From positions 12,271,276 to 12,335,275 of the forward strand of contig NC_135568.1 of NCBI RefSeq assembly GCF_964340395.1: 64,000 bases of DNA, written 5' to 3'. The DNA is from Glandiceps talaboti (lineage: Eukaryota; Hemichordata; Enteropneusta; Spengelidae). Of the stretch, positions 49,125 to 60,463 are shown one piece after another. The translations under genes and the position numbers were made by a program. How positions within the stretch are numbered: the first letter of the stretch is position 1; each line of letters begins with the position of its first letter. The notes below the pieces were generated by a model. The model did not search any database, was not told the origin of the DNA, and saw only the letters and a program-made list of their open reading frames with translations.

Positions 49125-49500
49125 TGATGTATATTGCAAAGATAAAAACAGAGATTGATAGTCAAGTGAGTAAACATTCCAAATGTATGTAAATATGCCT
49201 AGCAACAAGATAATACCCATAGCAACAATGAAATGGTGTGTATTGGAAAAATAAAAACAGGTTGGTAGTCAAGTGAGTAAACATTCAAAATGTATGTAAA
49301 TATGCCTAGCAACAAGACAACAGCCATAGCAACAATAAAATGGTGTGTATTGGAAAGATAAAAACCTGCATGGGTAGTTATCTGGATAAACTTTGAAGAA
49401 ATGATCCTGTGTTTGCCTAGCAACAAGACCGCACCCATAGCAACAACGAAATGGTTGTATATGTTGCAATGATGCAAACGTTAGTTAGGCAAGTGGATAA
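49125..49500. repeat. About 110-bp direct repeat, 3 units, with TAGCAAC motifs
   Basis: Units share GGTAGTCAAGTGAGTAAACA, then ATGCCTAGCAACAAGA and CCCATAGCAACAATGAAATGG. CCTAGCAAC is at 49198, 49305 and 49416. The third unit is more diverged. Confidence 0.85.
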
Positions 49501-49909
49501 ATATAAACTAAATTTAAACTGAATGCCTTCGGTAAGGACAAACCTTTAAATTATTGTACCTAGACACACTTTTTCGAAAAGAAAAATTCTCCACAACCAG
49601 ACATGACATTGTATATCCATTAGTTACTACAATAAAACATAGTTATGGAACTCCAGTCAATACACCATACGTATCCACTTCTGCAAAAGTTGTGTTTGGC
49701 GTAATTTCAAGTAGCCATAACTTTCACAGGAGTCCACCATTCTAGATACTGTAAAAGCATAAACCACAACTGACATCTCTTCTTTTGTGCCGCTGAAATC
49801 AATTTATGAATTATTTGTAGGAATACTAATTTTACGGCAATTTCATGAAGCATACCCGATCCTCATAAATTTCATTTTTCCAAGTCACTCATACTTTCCT
49901 TAATACAGA

Positions 49910-50290
49910 CCGGAAAGTTTATAAATATTGGAAAGAGGGGGAAGTTTGTAAACGTTCTAAAAAGTTCAGAAAAACTTAAGCTAGAAAGAGAGAGGGTGAA
50001 ATGTGGAAATTTTGTACCATCAAAAACTTCACAAGAACTTTGATGAGAGGTGGAGGGAGGGGGTTGTATGTTTTATACCATGTAAGAGGTTTTAATTCGG
50101 CTAGAAAGAGAGAGGGGAAGTTTAGAAATTTTGTACCATCGAACATTTTAGAAGAACTGTGATGATGGGGGGGGAGGAATTTGTATTTTTTATGCCATCT
50201 AAAAGTTTAGAAACATGAATTCTGGAAATTCTACACATTTCAAACTTTGGTAGCAGAGAAAGGGAAATCTGGAAATATTATTCAGTGAAA
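49910..50290. repeat. About 125-bp diverged tandem repeat
   Basis: GCTAGAAAGAGAGAGGG, AAATTTTGTACCATC and AGAACTTTGATGA recur two to three times. A purine-rich strand with G runs. Confidence 0.7.
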
Positions 50291-52519
50291 AGTTTTGAAA
50301 GGAAAACACATGTGGAAGTTAGATACCAACTTTAGTTTGCCCTGTTGCATAACAATTGAATTATACCACATGTGTGTTCAAATTGCAAATATTACCTAAG
50401 TCAGTATAAAATATGACCTCCCAGAATATTAACGTTGACAGCATGATTGGAGTTCCTATTAGATTGTGAAAATTGTCAGACTGAAGTGATGTTTGGTATG
50501 TCAAAAACTTATATATATAAGACAAAATGCAGACTACCAAAACAAAAAGTTAAATGTAAATTCCCTATAGTGTAGCCTTCAGCTTAATGCAATTGCATCT
50601 GCTGTGTAAGAATCCCTAACTCAGCTGTAGTTTATCGACTGTAATGCAGGAGTCCTCCTAGAGATAACACTTGCTAAAGCTGTGATCATCCAACTGACTC
50701 AGACCACATCATCAGATAAAACCACCCCACTAATTGGAATCATTTAAATGCAATCTAATATGTGGAGATAGTAATGTCTGTGACCCCAAGCGTAGCTCAT
50801 TTTACCAATGAGACGGCCTGGGATGTAAGCATTTGTAGTGTCATTCACGGTTGATCATTGGGTTCAGTCTCGTGAGTTGGAGTCCTGTTGAATCATATTA
50901 CATATGGACTACCGTTACGTTACATCTTAAACATGTTACAACACTACCAGTATCTGGAACCTATTGTAGGTAACTATCCTTTATGTTATTATTCACTTTT
51001 AACAATATGATTGAAGTTTATTGTAATCGAATTTTAGATGTCAGTTAATTTTTTTTCTATTTCTGATGTCAAAATGATGGTATTTGTTCACAGCTGTCGT
51101 ACATCGTACAAGATGTCAAACGTTGACACTTTTATTCCCATCTGTATGCATTCTACTATTTCATCAAAATAAACACATTAGTTTGCTACTGGGTGAATTG
51201 CTTTTTGAATATTTTCATGTGTTTCATATTTATAGCCAAAGTCAGCCCTGTAAATTATAAATTTGCATTTTTTTATAGTATGTGGTGATTTATTAGATGT
51301 CAATAGAACATGCATTTTGATTTGATCTATAGACCACCTCCTTGCTTCTGTCAACTTGCATTAACCTTTGTTGTACTGAACATCCCCCCCCCCCCTTAAA
51401 AAAACAAAACAACAACATACTTGTACTTCAGTAACTTTTTGACAGACTTTTACTTTTATCTAAGTTACAAATCATTGACATAATACTTATTTGTGAATTG
51501 ATGATAAAATTGTGTTACTTTTCCCGCCAAAATTAGTGGACAAAAAGTTGTTTTTCTGTAAATCTTTAGGACATCTAAACTTTATTTTGTACTGAAAACA
51601 CAGACATGATACTTATTTGTGAAGTCATTACAGAATTGTGTTATTTTCCTGCCAAAATTATTTATCAAAAATTCTAGTTTTTCTGTAACTTTCTGTCAAA
51701 CCTCAAATTTATTTTAGTCAGGAATCATAGAAATAATACTTATTTTGGAATTCATGTCAAAATTTTGGCTCAAAAATGATCAAAACATAGAAAAAAATTC
51801 AAAAATTGAAGTCTGAACTTGTTGTCTTCAGAAACATCCAGTAGTCAGGATGTTCAACATTTCAACAAGTGTACACATCTGCCACTACATGTATCACCTT
51901 GTAACATTGAACCTAACATCTGTGACAACAACTTGAAGAAAATCATGAGCACTGTGGAGATATTTATATTGAAATTTTAGCAGTCAAATATTTGTAATCA
52001 AACATAGTGTACTTGTATTTCTGAAACAACAGTAAGAATGTACAGAGTGGTTTGAAATCCATCTCTGAGGAACTCGACATATTTGACTCCTAATCTTTTC
52101 AAAGTGTCAAGAATTCGTGTTCCCAATAAAAATTCATGAAATTAACCACCGTAATATTAATATTCACTTAGTGGTCATCGTAGCCTTAATAAATTTGATG
52201 GGATTACTTTCAATATGTTTTTAATAACTGTTCTATTTATAGATAATTATGATCATTTGCATATTTTTTTTAGTTTTCCACAAATGTATCACAGCATACA
52301 TAGATTGATTGTATGGGAATATGTAGCTTAAAATGAACAAGAAGTGTTGTTCTAAATATATTTTGCTAGCTTTATTTAAAGTTGTAAATATAGTATTTGC
52401 TTTGTCTTGTTCAAGTAAAGAAAGAAATCAGGGGTCACATACAAATTTTGTCACAATTATTTGAAAATTAAGTCATTTTAGAATCCAATATGGCTGCTGA
52501 ATACTTAATCTCAGATTGT

Positions 52520-52813
52520 AAATTTCTGTACAAACATAGTGGTGAAATTTCTGTACAAACTGGTGAAATTTCTGTACAAACATAATGGTGAAATTTCTGT
52601 ACAAACATAATGGTGAAATTTCTATACAAACATAATGGTGAAATTTCTATACAAACTGGTGAAATTTCTGTACAAACATAATGGTGAAATTTCTGTACAA
52701 ACATAATGGTGAAATTTCTATACAAACATAATGGTGAAATTTCTATACAAACTGGTGAAATTTCTGTACAAACATAATGGTGAAATTTCTGTACAAACAT
52801 AATGGTGAAATTT
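52520..52813. repeat. 25-bp minisatellite with 18-bp variant units
   Basis: GGTGAAATTTCTGTACAAAC is followed either by ATAAT (25-base unit) or directly by the next unit (about 18-20 bases). The pattern long-long-long-short itself repeats, so there is a higher-order unit. About 12 units. Confidence 0.93.
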
Positions 52814-54952
52814 CTTCAGGATAAGCTTTTGTATATCAAAGTTTGGGGGAGTTTACGCTGTAACAACTTTGAGTTTCAGGGAAGTAGGTCCCCAAGGTAC
52901 AGTCTAACTTAATGAAATGTTATGGTCATTTGATGTAAATAAAAGACCTTTGACTTGTTCACCGCTAGCACTAATTGGTAGGGGTGATTATAGAAGTGTG
53001 CCAATGTTTTGGTAACTATCATGTTACGATCACCCATGGTGGGCTGCAATCACTAAAAAATGTCCTGAACATCCAAACTTGGACTCACACTTCAACTTCA
53101 CTTGAAAACTGTGGCAAGCATCAGGAAGTGTTATTTTTTCCATTTTTTCAGTTTAGCTGATCACTTTGAAGTAAATTTTAGAAGCAAAACAGCAGGAAGT
53201 ATTGTTTCTATACGACAAATCTAAAATAAAACTGTCAAGTTCAAAAAGGTTATGTAAATAGCTAAATTTTCTTCATTAATTTTTTGTTTAACTGGTCACT
53301 TGTAAGCATAATTTTTTGAATCAAAACACCAGAAAATGTTGTTTCTTCACATCAACTCTAAAATACAACTTTCAAGTTCAAAAAAGTTTTATTGAATCAT
53401 TTTACATGCAAAAATCTAAATGATTTTTGAGAATTCTGCCATGCAGTAATAGCATGTTGGTAAAATAATGTGAGTTGCTAGTTTATGAACCTAAAATAAA
53501 TATTGACACATTAGGCTAATAGCAGAAAACCTTGTCAAATTTGTTTTACTTTAAGAAGAAAAACAGCTGAGGCCTGTGATTTATTTGGGTTGGACTCAAG
53601 GACTAATTGATGGTAAAATGCAGCCAAATGCATGTGCAAGCACTCAGGAATGTTTGTGGGTGTTAGAATAGTGTAAAACTTTATAATCACAGAAGATTCA
53701 AGCAAAGTTTTTTGGACAGCGCCTTACATAGTTATCATGAGATGATAACAGGATGTCGAATATTTATGTTATTATTTTAGATTCATGGGATATATCATAT
53801 TTTTCCTCAAAAATCACTTTCCTCAAAAATTCATGTTTTAATATAATTTTTTGGCAATGTGCACCTTCATTTTGGACTAAAGCTGTACATATAATTCTTA
53901 TCAATAAATTGATATAAACATTTTGGTTTAAAAGTAATCACATTTGTAGATTTTTACTGCCAAAATCATTTTCCCAAAAATTCTACTTTTCAGTAACTTT
54001 TTGACAAAGTGAATGTTTATTTTGGAGCAAAATTGTAGAAATAATTCTAATTGATAGAAAACTATCAAATTTTGGTTGAAAATAATCACATTTGTAGATA
54101 TTTTCCTCCAAAATTACTTCTGACAGAAATTCTTATTTTCATGTAACATTTTGACAAGATTCTTTGTGACTTTGGTCTCAGATTGTAAAAGTAATTCTTA
54201 CTAATAGCAGGATAACAAAATTTAGCTTTAAAAATAATCACAAGCAAAAATATTTCACACCAAACTTTTAGCTCTTAGTAAACTAACTTTTATCAAGAAC
54301 CGATCTATTTTTGGCCTAGAATTCTAGCAGCAGCCCTCATTGGTACATTTACATCAGAATTTTTGTTTAAGAATTATCACACTTGAAGCTATTGTCAAAA
54401 AGACAGAATCAATGTATTTATTTTAATTTTTATATAGAAACTGATGGAATTTTTAAATTTCATTTATAGAGTTGATTTGATACAGTAGTACAATTTACCG
54501 GTAGCAATAATCATATTACATCTTGTAATATCATGATTGGATATAACGACACTTGATCAGTGCCACTAACGTTTTGATCTTGTTAATTTGTGTACGAGAA
54601 TAACTCACCCATGAAAAGAATATGAAAAATTATAAATAGGCGTGAATGTTGATTGATGTATAGCCGCTAATTCCAGAATAACTCTAGACTACTATTTTGG
54701 CCACTGTTTCTGTCGTACGTGACAGCACTTAATACATATTCAACATAGTGCCATTCTTGCTTTCTCAGGTCATTTAATTTCTTAAAGTAAAACAGGACAG
54801 CCTGAATCCAAGCTATTAGAAGATACACAACATTTTATTGCTTTAAGATTGCAAAAGTTTGCTATCAAATTATAACCTTGAAACTTGTGAAAAACAGAAA
54901 CAGCACTTAGATACAGGATATAAATCGTAAATGATACTGCCCATTTCATGTT

Positions 54953-55284
54953 AGTGTTCACTGGCTCTGTTTGATACAACCACACAGAAACCGAAACGGA
55001 ACTGCACATTTTACATTTTAAGATAGCAAGATTGTAATTTCTTTGCTACTGTTTGTCTGAATGAAATAAACCATTTCAACCAATGTACTGCAGCTATTAA
55101 AACGTAGACATATTGGCACCGTTTTGACTTCTGCATTTGATGTCTGCAAGGTGGCACTTTAGTTCCTAAATTCAGACAAAATGTTGCAAGAAACCTTATT
55201 CATTCAATCTTACTATCTTTAAGTGTAGCATGTGTAGTTTATTGAATTCGCAGTGGTTGTATCAAACAGAGCCACAGTGAACTA
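54953..55284. repeat. Inverted repeat with about 30-bp arms
   Basis: GTTCACTGGCTCTGTTTGAT plus ACAACCAC at 54956-54983 is the reverse complement of GTGGTTGTATCAAACAGAGC with CACAGTGAAC at 55253-55282. The arms are separated by about 270 bases. This may be the ends of a small transposon; no target duplication was found. Confidence 0.6.
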
Positions 55285-56788
55285 ACATAAAATCGGCCAT
55301 ATCAGGGCAGATCAGAATAGCATAATCCAGGAAATATGTGTACACCCAGAAAAGTCTGTGACATTCTTGTGATATTAGGTAACTATTCATACTCCAAAAT
55401 CCAGAACACGGTACTGTTACTTAGATGAAACGGTTGATATGCGTTGGCCTGTCAGAAATACCAGCGAAGCTTTTATTAAATGTTGACATGCTAGCAATGC
55501 CAGTAAACACTCTCTCATCTCAAATGCTGTCGGTCTAGAAATGTAGTGAACCCTTAAATGATATGTCAACTTGCCAGAAATGCCAGCAAAGATTTTATTA
55601 AAAGCTAGTTGACAAGCTAGAAATGTCAGTGAACACCTCGTGAAATGTCTACTTTTTAGAAATGTCTGCTAACATTAAAATGCTTGCCAGCCAGGGTCAT
55701 TGGAAGTGAACCACAGTAGTTACTCTGAACAAGAGAGATTCCATTACATGTATGCATTTTGAGAGCTTTCATCATCCAACATACAACATTTGAAGCTTCT
55801 TAGTTAGTTTTTATGTGTGTTGAAGAATTTGGGCTTTTCTTATTACAATTTTGATATTTTTTATCCAACTTGGTTTATTTTCCTGTTGCCAACAAAATAT
55901 CAAACTTCAAAGACAAAATCAACAACACATCTACAGTTTAACGTTCCTTTTCATTACTGCCTGCTGTGTTAAAAGATGATGAACAAACTTAACGTCGCCT
56001 TAGGGACGATCGCACAATGTCACACAAGCTCAATAAACTAATACTATTCATTTAATGGGGGAATGGGGTCTGGCGTCAATACGATTGCTGAACCTCATTT
56101 TCACACTTCTAACTAAATTTAGAAAACTTTCACTCCTTCAACGATAACATGTTCTATATTTACTACTGAGATGTTGATAAGTTGATAAAAATTTACTTCT
56201 AATGTGATATAAAGTGCTGGGTTTCCAGTAAGTATTTTAATGTGTTTACCATCATGTTTTTACATTGTATCAATCATAGTGGTGTGCACTACAATTTTCA
56301 TCATGGTACATCGTGACATGTCGAATGTCGCATTTGTGAAGTTTGTTTAGGGGAAGAAGGGAGGGTGTTATGTCCTAAACGAACGAAGTTCATTTTAATA
56401 TTGAGCTTGTGTGACATTTGCAATCGTCCCTTAAAAACAACAGTCTTTACTCAAAACATTCAATCATTCACTGAATTTATAAAGTACCAAAATCCAATAT
56501 GTATGCCATAATGTGCGTTCTATAGCACTGAACAGGAACAACACTAGACAGATGAATATAGCTTTACACAACGTTGGTGATTTATAAAACTCATTTGGGA
56601 CTGATTGATTATCGTCAACTTTTTCACCTCATATCGAAGACATTGACTCTTGAACAGGTTATAAAAGCATTGCGAAAACCTGGTGTGACTTACAGCATGT
56701 GGTCTCAGTATATTTATACCTATCATTGGCCCTGGGGTTAAAATGTCTTGGGGGAAATCAGACATACTTTACCTTTTGCATGTCATAG

Positions 56789-57158
56789 AAATAATAATAA
56801 TAATAATGTTTGGTTCTTATATAGCGCTTTCCCACACCGTGCTCAAAGCGCTTTACAATTATTACCCCTGGCTCGGATCAGAACGGCACAACAGCCCTTT
56901 AGTCTTCCTCAACTCCCCGGAGAGCATACAATCCATTGCAGCCATTTAAGCGCATAGGATTAAAGCCTTCACATTGCAACCTACATCCTACCAGGTCCCC
57001 AATTATACAGCTGGGTTGACTGAAGCACAGTCGTGGTTCAAATCTTGCCCAAGGACTTTAGCCACTCAGAAACAAACAGCAGGCAGCAACAGGGCTCGAA
57101 CCTGCAACCAGTAGATTCCAAGCCAGTCACGCTAACCATTCACCCATCATGACTCCAC
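56789..57158 (-). mobile_element. tRNA-derived SINE (minus orientation)
   Basis: Read on the minus strand, it begins near 57158 with a tRNA-like head: ATGGTTAGCGTGACTGGC as an A-box-like stretch and GGTTCGAGCCC (complement of 57092-57102) as B-box. A body follows (containing TTGAGCACGGTGTGGGAAAG), and it ends in an (ATT)n tail at 56789-56806. Head, body and simple tail are the classic SINE layout. A diverged copy lies at 45750-46108. Confidence 0.85.
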
Positions 57159-58636
57159 AGTACATGAACAGTGCAAGTATTTCATCAACTGAAACATACA
57201 CAATGTACACATATAATTTGGCTATATCAGTGTCACAAAATCTCATATGAACAAGGACCTTACATGTCACCTATGACCTTTCTGTAACCTTTGACCTTTC
57301 AGTAATTACTGATACATATTTCAAAGTCTAAGATTCAATAAGTATTAATATTCATTTTTTATTTCTGATTTTATTTTTCTTATTTGTAATTTTACCTCTC
57401 TATATAACCACTGATACTTATAATCACAAACATTCAAAGTTGATTTTAGTTTCCATGGAAATAAACTCATAATGACATGTTAATCATAACCACCGTCTAT
57501 GAAATTAAAAACATTTAATTAAATTTATCAGTGTTTGTGGAAATGTCTGAGACTTTACATTCAGTTGATAATTTTTGAGAAAACAGTAATATTGATAACT
57601 TTAATGTTTCATGAGGTATGGTACAATTCATGAAAAAAAAAACTAAATGAAAAATACATAGTTCACAATTAAAGAGCATAAATAAAGTATGCAAGCAACT
57701 TTCATCTGCTGCACGGAGCTACTGGAGGGTACAGCATATAGCAGTGTTTCTTAAAAATAAGACATCTTCATAGTTTCTGAGTGTGTTGAATCATTGCTAC
57801 ACGTAATAGTAAACTACTACACATTTGAATACTGGTTGTTTCAGTATGTATTGAGAGGAAATAGTCAAAATCAACTCCACCAAGGTTCATTACACAACTC
57901 GGAAGTTACACGACCTGTTGTCAGATTTTATTTTATAGTAAGCTATTCTGAAGTTACATGGCTCTTGGCTGTATTTATTTTTTTATTAAGCTATTCCGAA
58001 GTTACACAGTTTATATTAACTATTTTGGAGTTACACATTTCGTGGTTGCATTTTCAAAATGATGTCATACTAAGTTTTATTGCCTTGATGTCTAGATTTA
58101 AAGAGTTTTTACCCAGACACAAAATAAATGGTGTATAACAGTGCATAAAATTTAGGAGACTTGAAGTGAAATGTTAAATGCACCGGATAGACTTCAGTGA
58201 CATTTTTGATAGGCTACCATACAGTTGTTCAACCTCTGCATTTTAGAAATATTACGATGAGGATTTTATTGCTGTATTTACCATTTAGTGTTAACACTTT
58301 GTGAACAACATTCTCCAGTTAATAGTACTGATATGATAGCAATTGTAAGTCACCATATATGTGTGAGGATTCTTTGTGTTACACACACGGTTACATTGAT
58401 ATTTGGTAATATTTTTTCTTAATTTTTGTTCGTTTTCTGAAATATATATTTAGTATTACTTCAGTTGTATTAAATTCACTGTACTTTTATTATCTGTTGT
58501 TTGTTTTGAAACTTTGATAGATTTTACCTACAGCAACAGTAATAGTACTCTTTATGACAAAACACCAATAAGGAATGCTACGGCTTGTATAAAAATGCCT
58601 GAAGAACTTTCAAATTGGTAGATTTTGCATATTTAC

Positions 58637-58990
58637 TGTTGGTAACTGGGGAACTCAGGTAGATTTACCTACTTACCAATCTTAACAAAAAAACTGGTAA
58701 GGAACCCAGGTAAAATGACTGGGGAACTCAGGTAGATTTTACCTACTTACCACCATTAACAAAAACGCTGGTACGGAATCTTGGTAAAATGACTGGGGAA
58801 CTCAGGGAAATTGTACCTGCTTACCAACCATAACAAAAATACTGGTAGGGAACCCTGTCCCAGGTAAAATGACAGGGGAACTCAGGTAGATTTTACCTGC
58901 TTACTACCCTTAACAAAAACAGTGGTAGGGAACACTGGTAAAATGACTGGGAAACTCAGAGGTAGATTTTAAGTATTCACCTTTATAACA
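58637..58990. repeat. About 80-bp minisatellite, family 1, second locus
   Basis: Units such as ACTGGGGAACTCAGGTAGAT, TTTACCTACTTACCA and AACAAAAACACTGGTAGGGA recur four to five times. They match the array at 34110-34530, 24 kb upstream in the same gene. Confidence 0.85.
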
Positions 58991-59221
58991 AAAACACTAT
59001 TTATAAGAAACAAGTAAAGGTGCCATTAAATATGTCATAACAAATGGATAAAAAGAAAACTAGTGTCTAGAGAAATGTAGGCCATAAAACAATATTGAGG
59101 AGTTTAACACCAAAACCAACCAATGTAATGAAAATTGACACTTTTGAGTAAAACAGGTACAAAACTTTATTTTAGCTGTATTCAACTAAACGTCCAATCA
59201 TTTGCATTTCTTTGATTTCAG

Positions 59222-59441
59222 AGCTGACAGGAAGTGACAGTGAAAGTTACTTCACAGCACCAGAAACTGAAGATGCTCCAAAGTTTGTTGAAAAGATTCA
59301 ATCTCAGAATGTTATGGAAGGACAGACCGTTAGATTTGATTGTATTGTGTCTGGTAACCCTAAACCATCTATCGTTTGGCTTAGAAACAACTTTCCAATC
59401 AGGGAAGGCGATGACTTCAGATTCCTACAGGAGGGAGAAAG
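59222..59441 (+). CDS. MYLK: C-terminal (telokin-like) Ig domain, first part
   Basis: 220 bases, phase 1 in and phase 2 out, acceptor TTCTTTGATTTCAG and donor GAAAG/GTAAGA. A Ser/Glu-rich lead (ELTGSDSESYFTAPETEDAP) is followed by an I-set Ig start: KFVEKIQSQNVMEGQTVRFD, the B-strand cysteine in RFDCIVSG, and the core tryptophan in PSIVWLRNN, to FLQEGER. The match to the C-terminal Ig of MLCK (telokin; compare ARFDCKIEGYPDPEVVWFKD) is clear. That Ig helps MLCK bind myosin filaments. The F-strand YxC half must be in an exon beyond 64000, as none is visible here. Reached only through exon B. Confidence 0.94.
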
Positions 59442-59727
59442 GTAAGATGTCCTAATTCATTTTGGGGGTTATCCTTGTTATCCAAATATGTGGGGGAGGG
59501 GGTATAAGGTGCTCCACATTGGTTGAATGGCTGATAGACAAATACCTTACCTATTAAGGGACCACTGGCTCTGTGTGTGTGTGTGTGTGGGTGGGTGGGG
59601 GGGTGGAAGGGGTAGCTGATGGACACGTACCTCATCCATGTTGGGAAAGGAGAATAACTGATTGACGCATATATTATCCCTGTTTTGGGAGGGGAAAGTA
59701 ACTGATGAACATGTTCAAAATGATAAA

Positions 59728-59955
59728 AAAGTAACCACCAAAGACCATAAAGTTACAGACTGTGTCCATTTCAACAAAAGTAATCACCAAAGACCATAAA
59801 GTTACAGACTGTGTGCCTTTAAACAAAAGTAACCACCAAAGACCATAAAGTTACAGACTGTGCCCCTTTAACAAAAATAACCACCAAAGACCATAAAGTT
59901 ACAGACTGTGTCCGTTTAATAAAAATAACCACTAAAGACCATAAAGTTACAAACC
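59728..59955. repeat. About 53-bp minisatellite, 4-5 units
   Basis: GTAACCACCAAAGACCATAA then AGTTACAGACTGTGTCC recurs with small changes. Confidence 0.9.
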
Positions 59956-60140
59956 TTATTTCATTAATGGCCAGGGTTTCAATCCTAGGTTCTTGTTTTA
60001 CCATTAAATCATCAATGGCGACTTTTCAATTACACAGGATTATTCTTTTGTTCTGAACCAACTATTTCAATATTTCTGCCAGACAACTTTTTTTCACACC
60101 TAGATTCTAATCCTAATCTGAACTGGGTCTTTGATAATAG

Positions 60141-60458
60141 GGATTATACCATGCATGAGCTATATTAAAGTTGACCCAAAAATATGGAATATATACTCTG
60201 GTCAGTCTGTGTCACAACACCTTACATCACTGGTTCGAAATATGACTCAAAACATTCAAAATTACCATTATTTTCCCCGATTTTTCTTTGATATTACTGA
60301 CACTTGTATAATAATGTTATTCTCCAATATTTTTCTTCATTCAGGGGGAAAATACTCGTGACCTAAAGGTTGTCACTATGAGTCCCTAGACGAGTAGTGA
60401 CAAAGGCCCCTTTAGGTCTCTCGTAATTCCTTGACTGAACGAAGAAAAATATCGGGAA
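60141..60458. mobile_element. MITE-like element, copy 2 (interrupted at its 3' end)
   Basis: It aligns with 15151-15501: TATACCATGC, AAAATATGGAATATAT, TCCAATATTTTTCTTCATTC, then GTGACAAAGGCCCC and TGAACGAAGAAAAATAT. The outer edge continues on the far side of the nested element (TGACATCTAAATAT from 61774). Confidence 0.75.
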
Positions 60459-60463
60459 TGACA

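Larger units (their letters stand above)
46820..59221. other. 12.4-kb intron between exon B and the C-terminal Ig exon
   Basis: No exon recognised. Contents: diverged repeat family (about 48190-48660, 51420-51790, 53750-54320), an about 110-bp array with TAGCAAC motifs (49125-49500), a further tandem repeat (49910-50290), a 25/43-bp array (52520-52813), a 32-bp inverted repeat (54953-55284), a SINE (56789-57158) and minisatellite family 1 (58637-58990). In vertebrates the telokin promoter lies in an intron near this position; I cannot identify one here. Confidence 0.75.
6520..59441 (+). other. MYLK: Gene model: tandem-kinase MLCK-family gene, partial at both ends
   Basis: Sixteen exons on the + strand can be chained with matching phases. 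Order: kinase-1 C-lobe, linker, Ig, linker, FN3, acidic linker, kinase-2, calmodulin-binding tail, then either terminal exon A or exon B plus a C-terminal Ig. The Ig-FN3-kinase-calmodulin site-Ig order of the second half is that of smooth-muscle MLCK, the calcium/calmodulin-dependent enzyme that phosphorylates myosin regulatory light chain. A kinase upstream of Ig-FN3-kinase recalls UNC-89/obscurin and SPEG. The 5' part of kinase 1 and the last part of the C-terminal Ig lie outside the window. A less likely alternative is two neighbouring genes, one ending after the Ig exon at 9799. Confidence 0.82.

Noticed and set aside
52233-52242. MEF2-like CTATTTATAG (also TTATTTATAG at 27551)
   Set aside because: The motif is AT-only apart from its ends and is expected many times by chance here.
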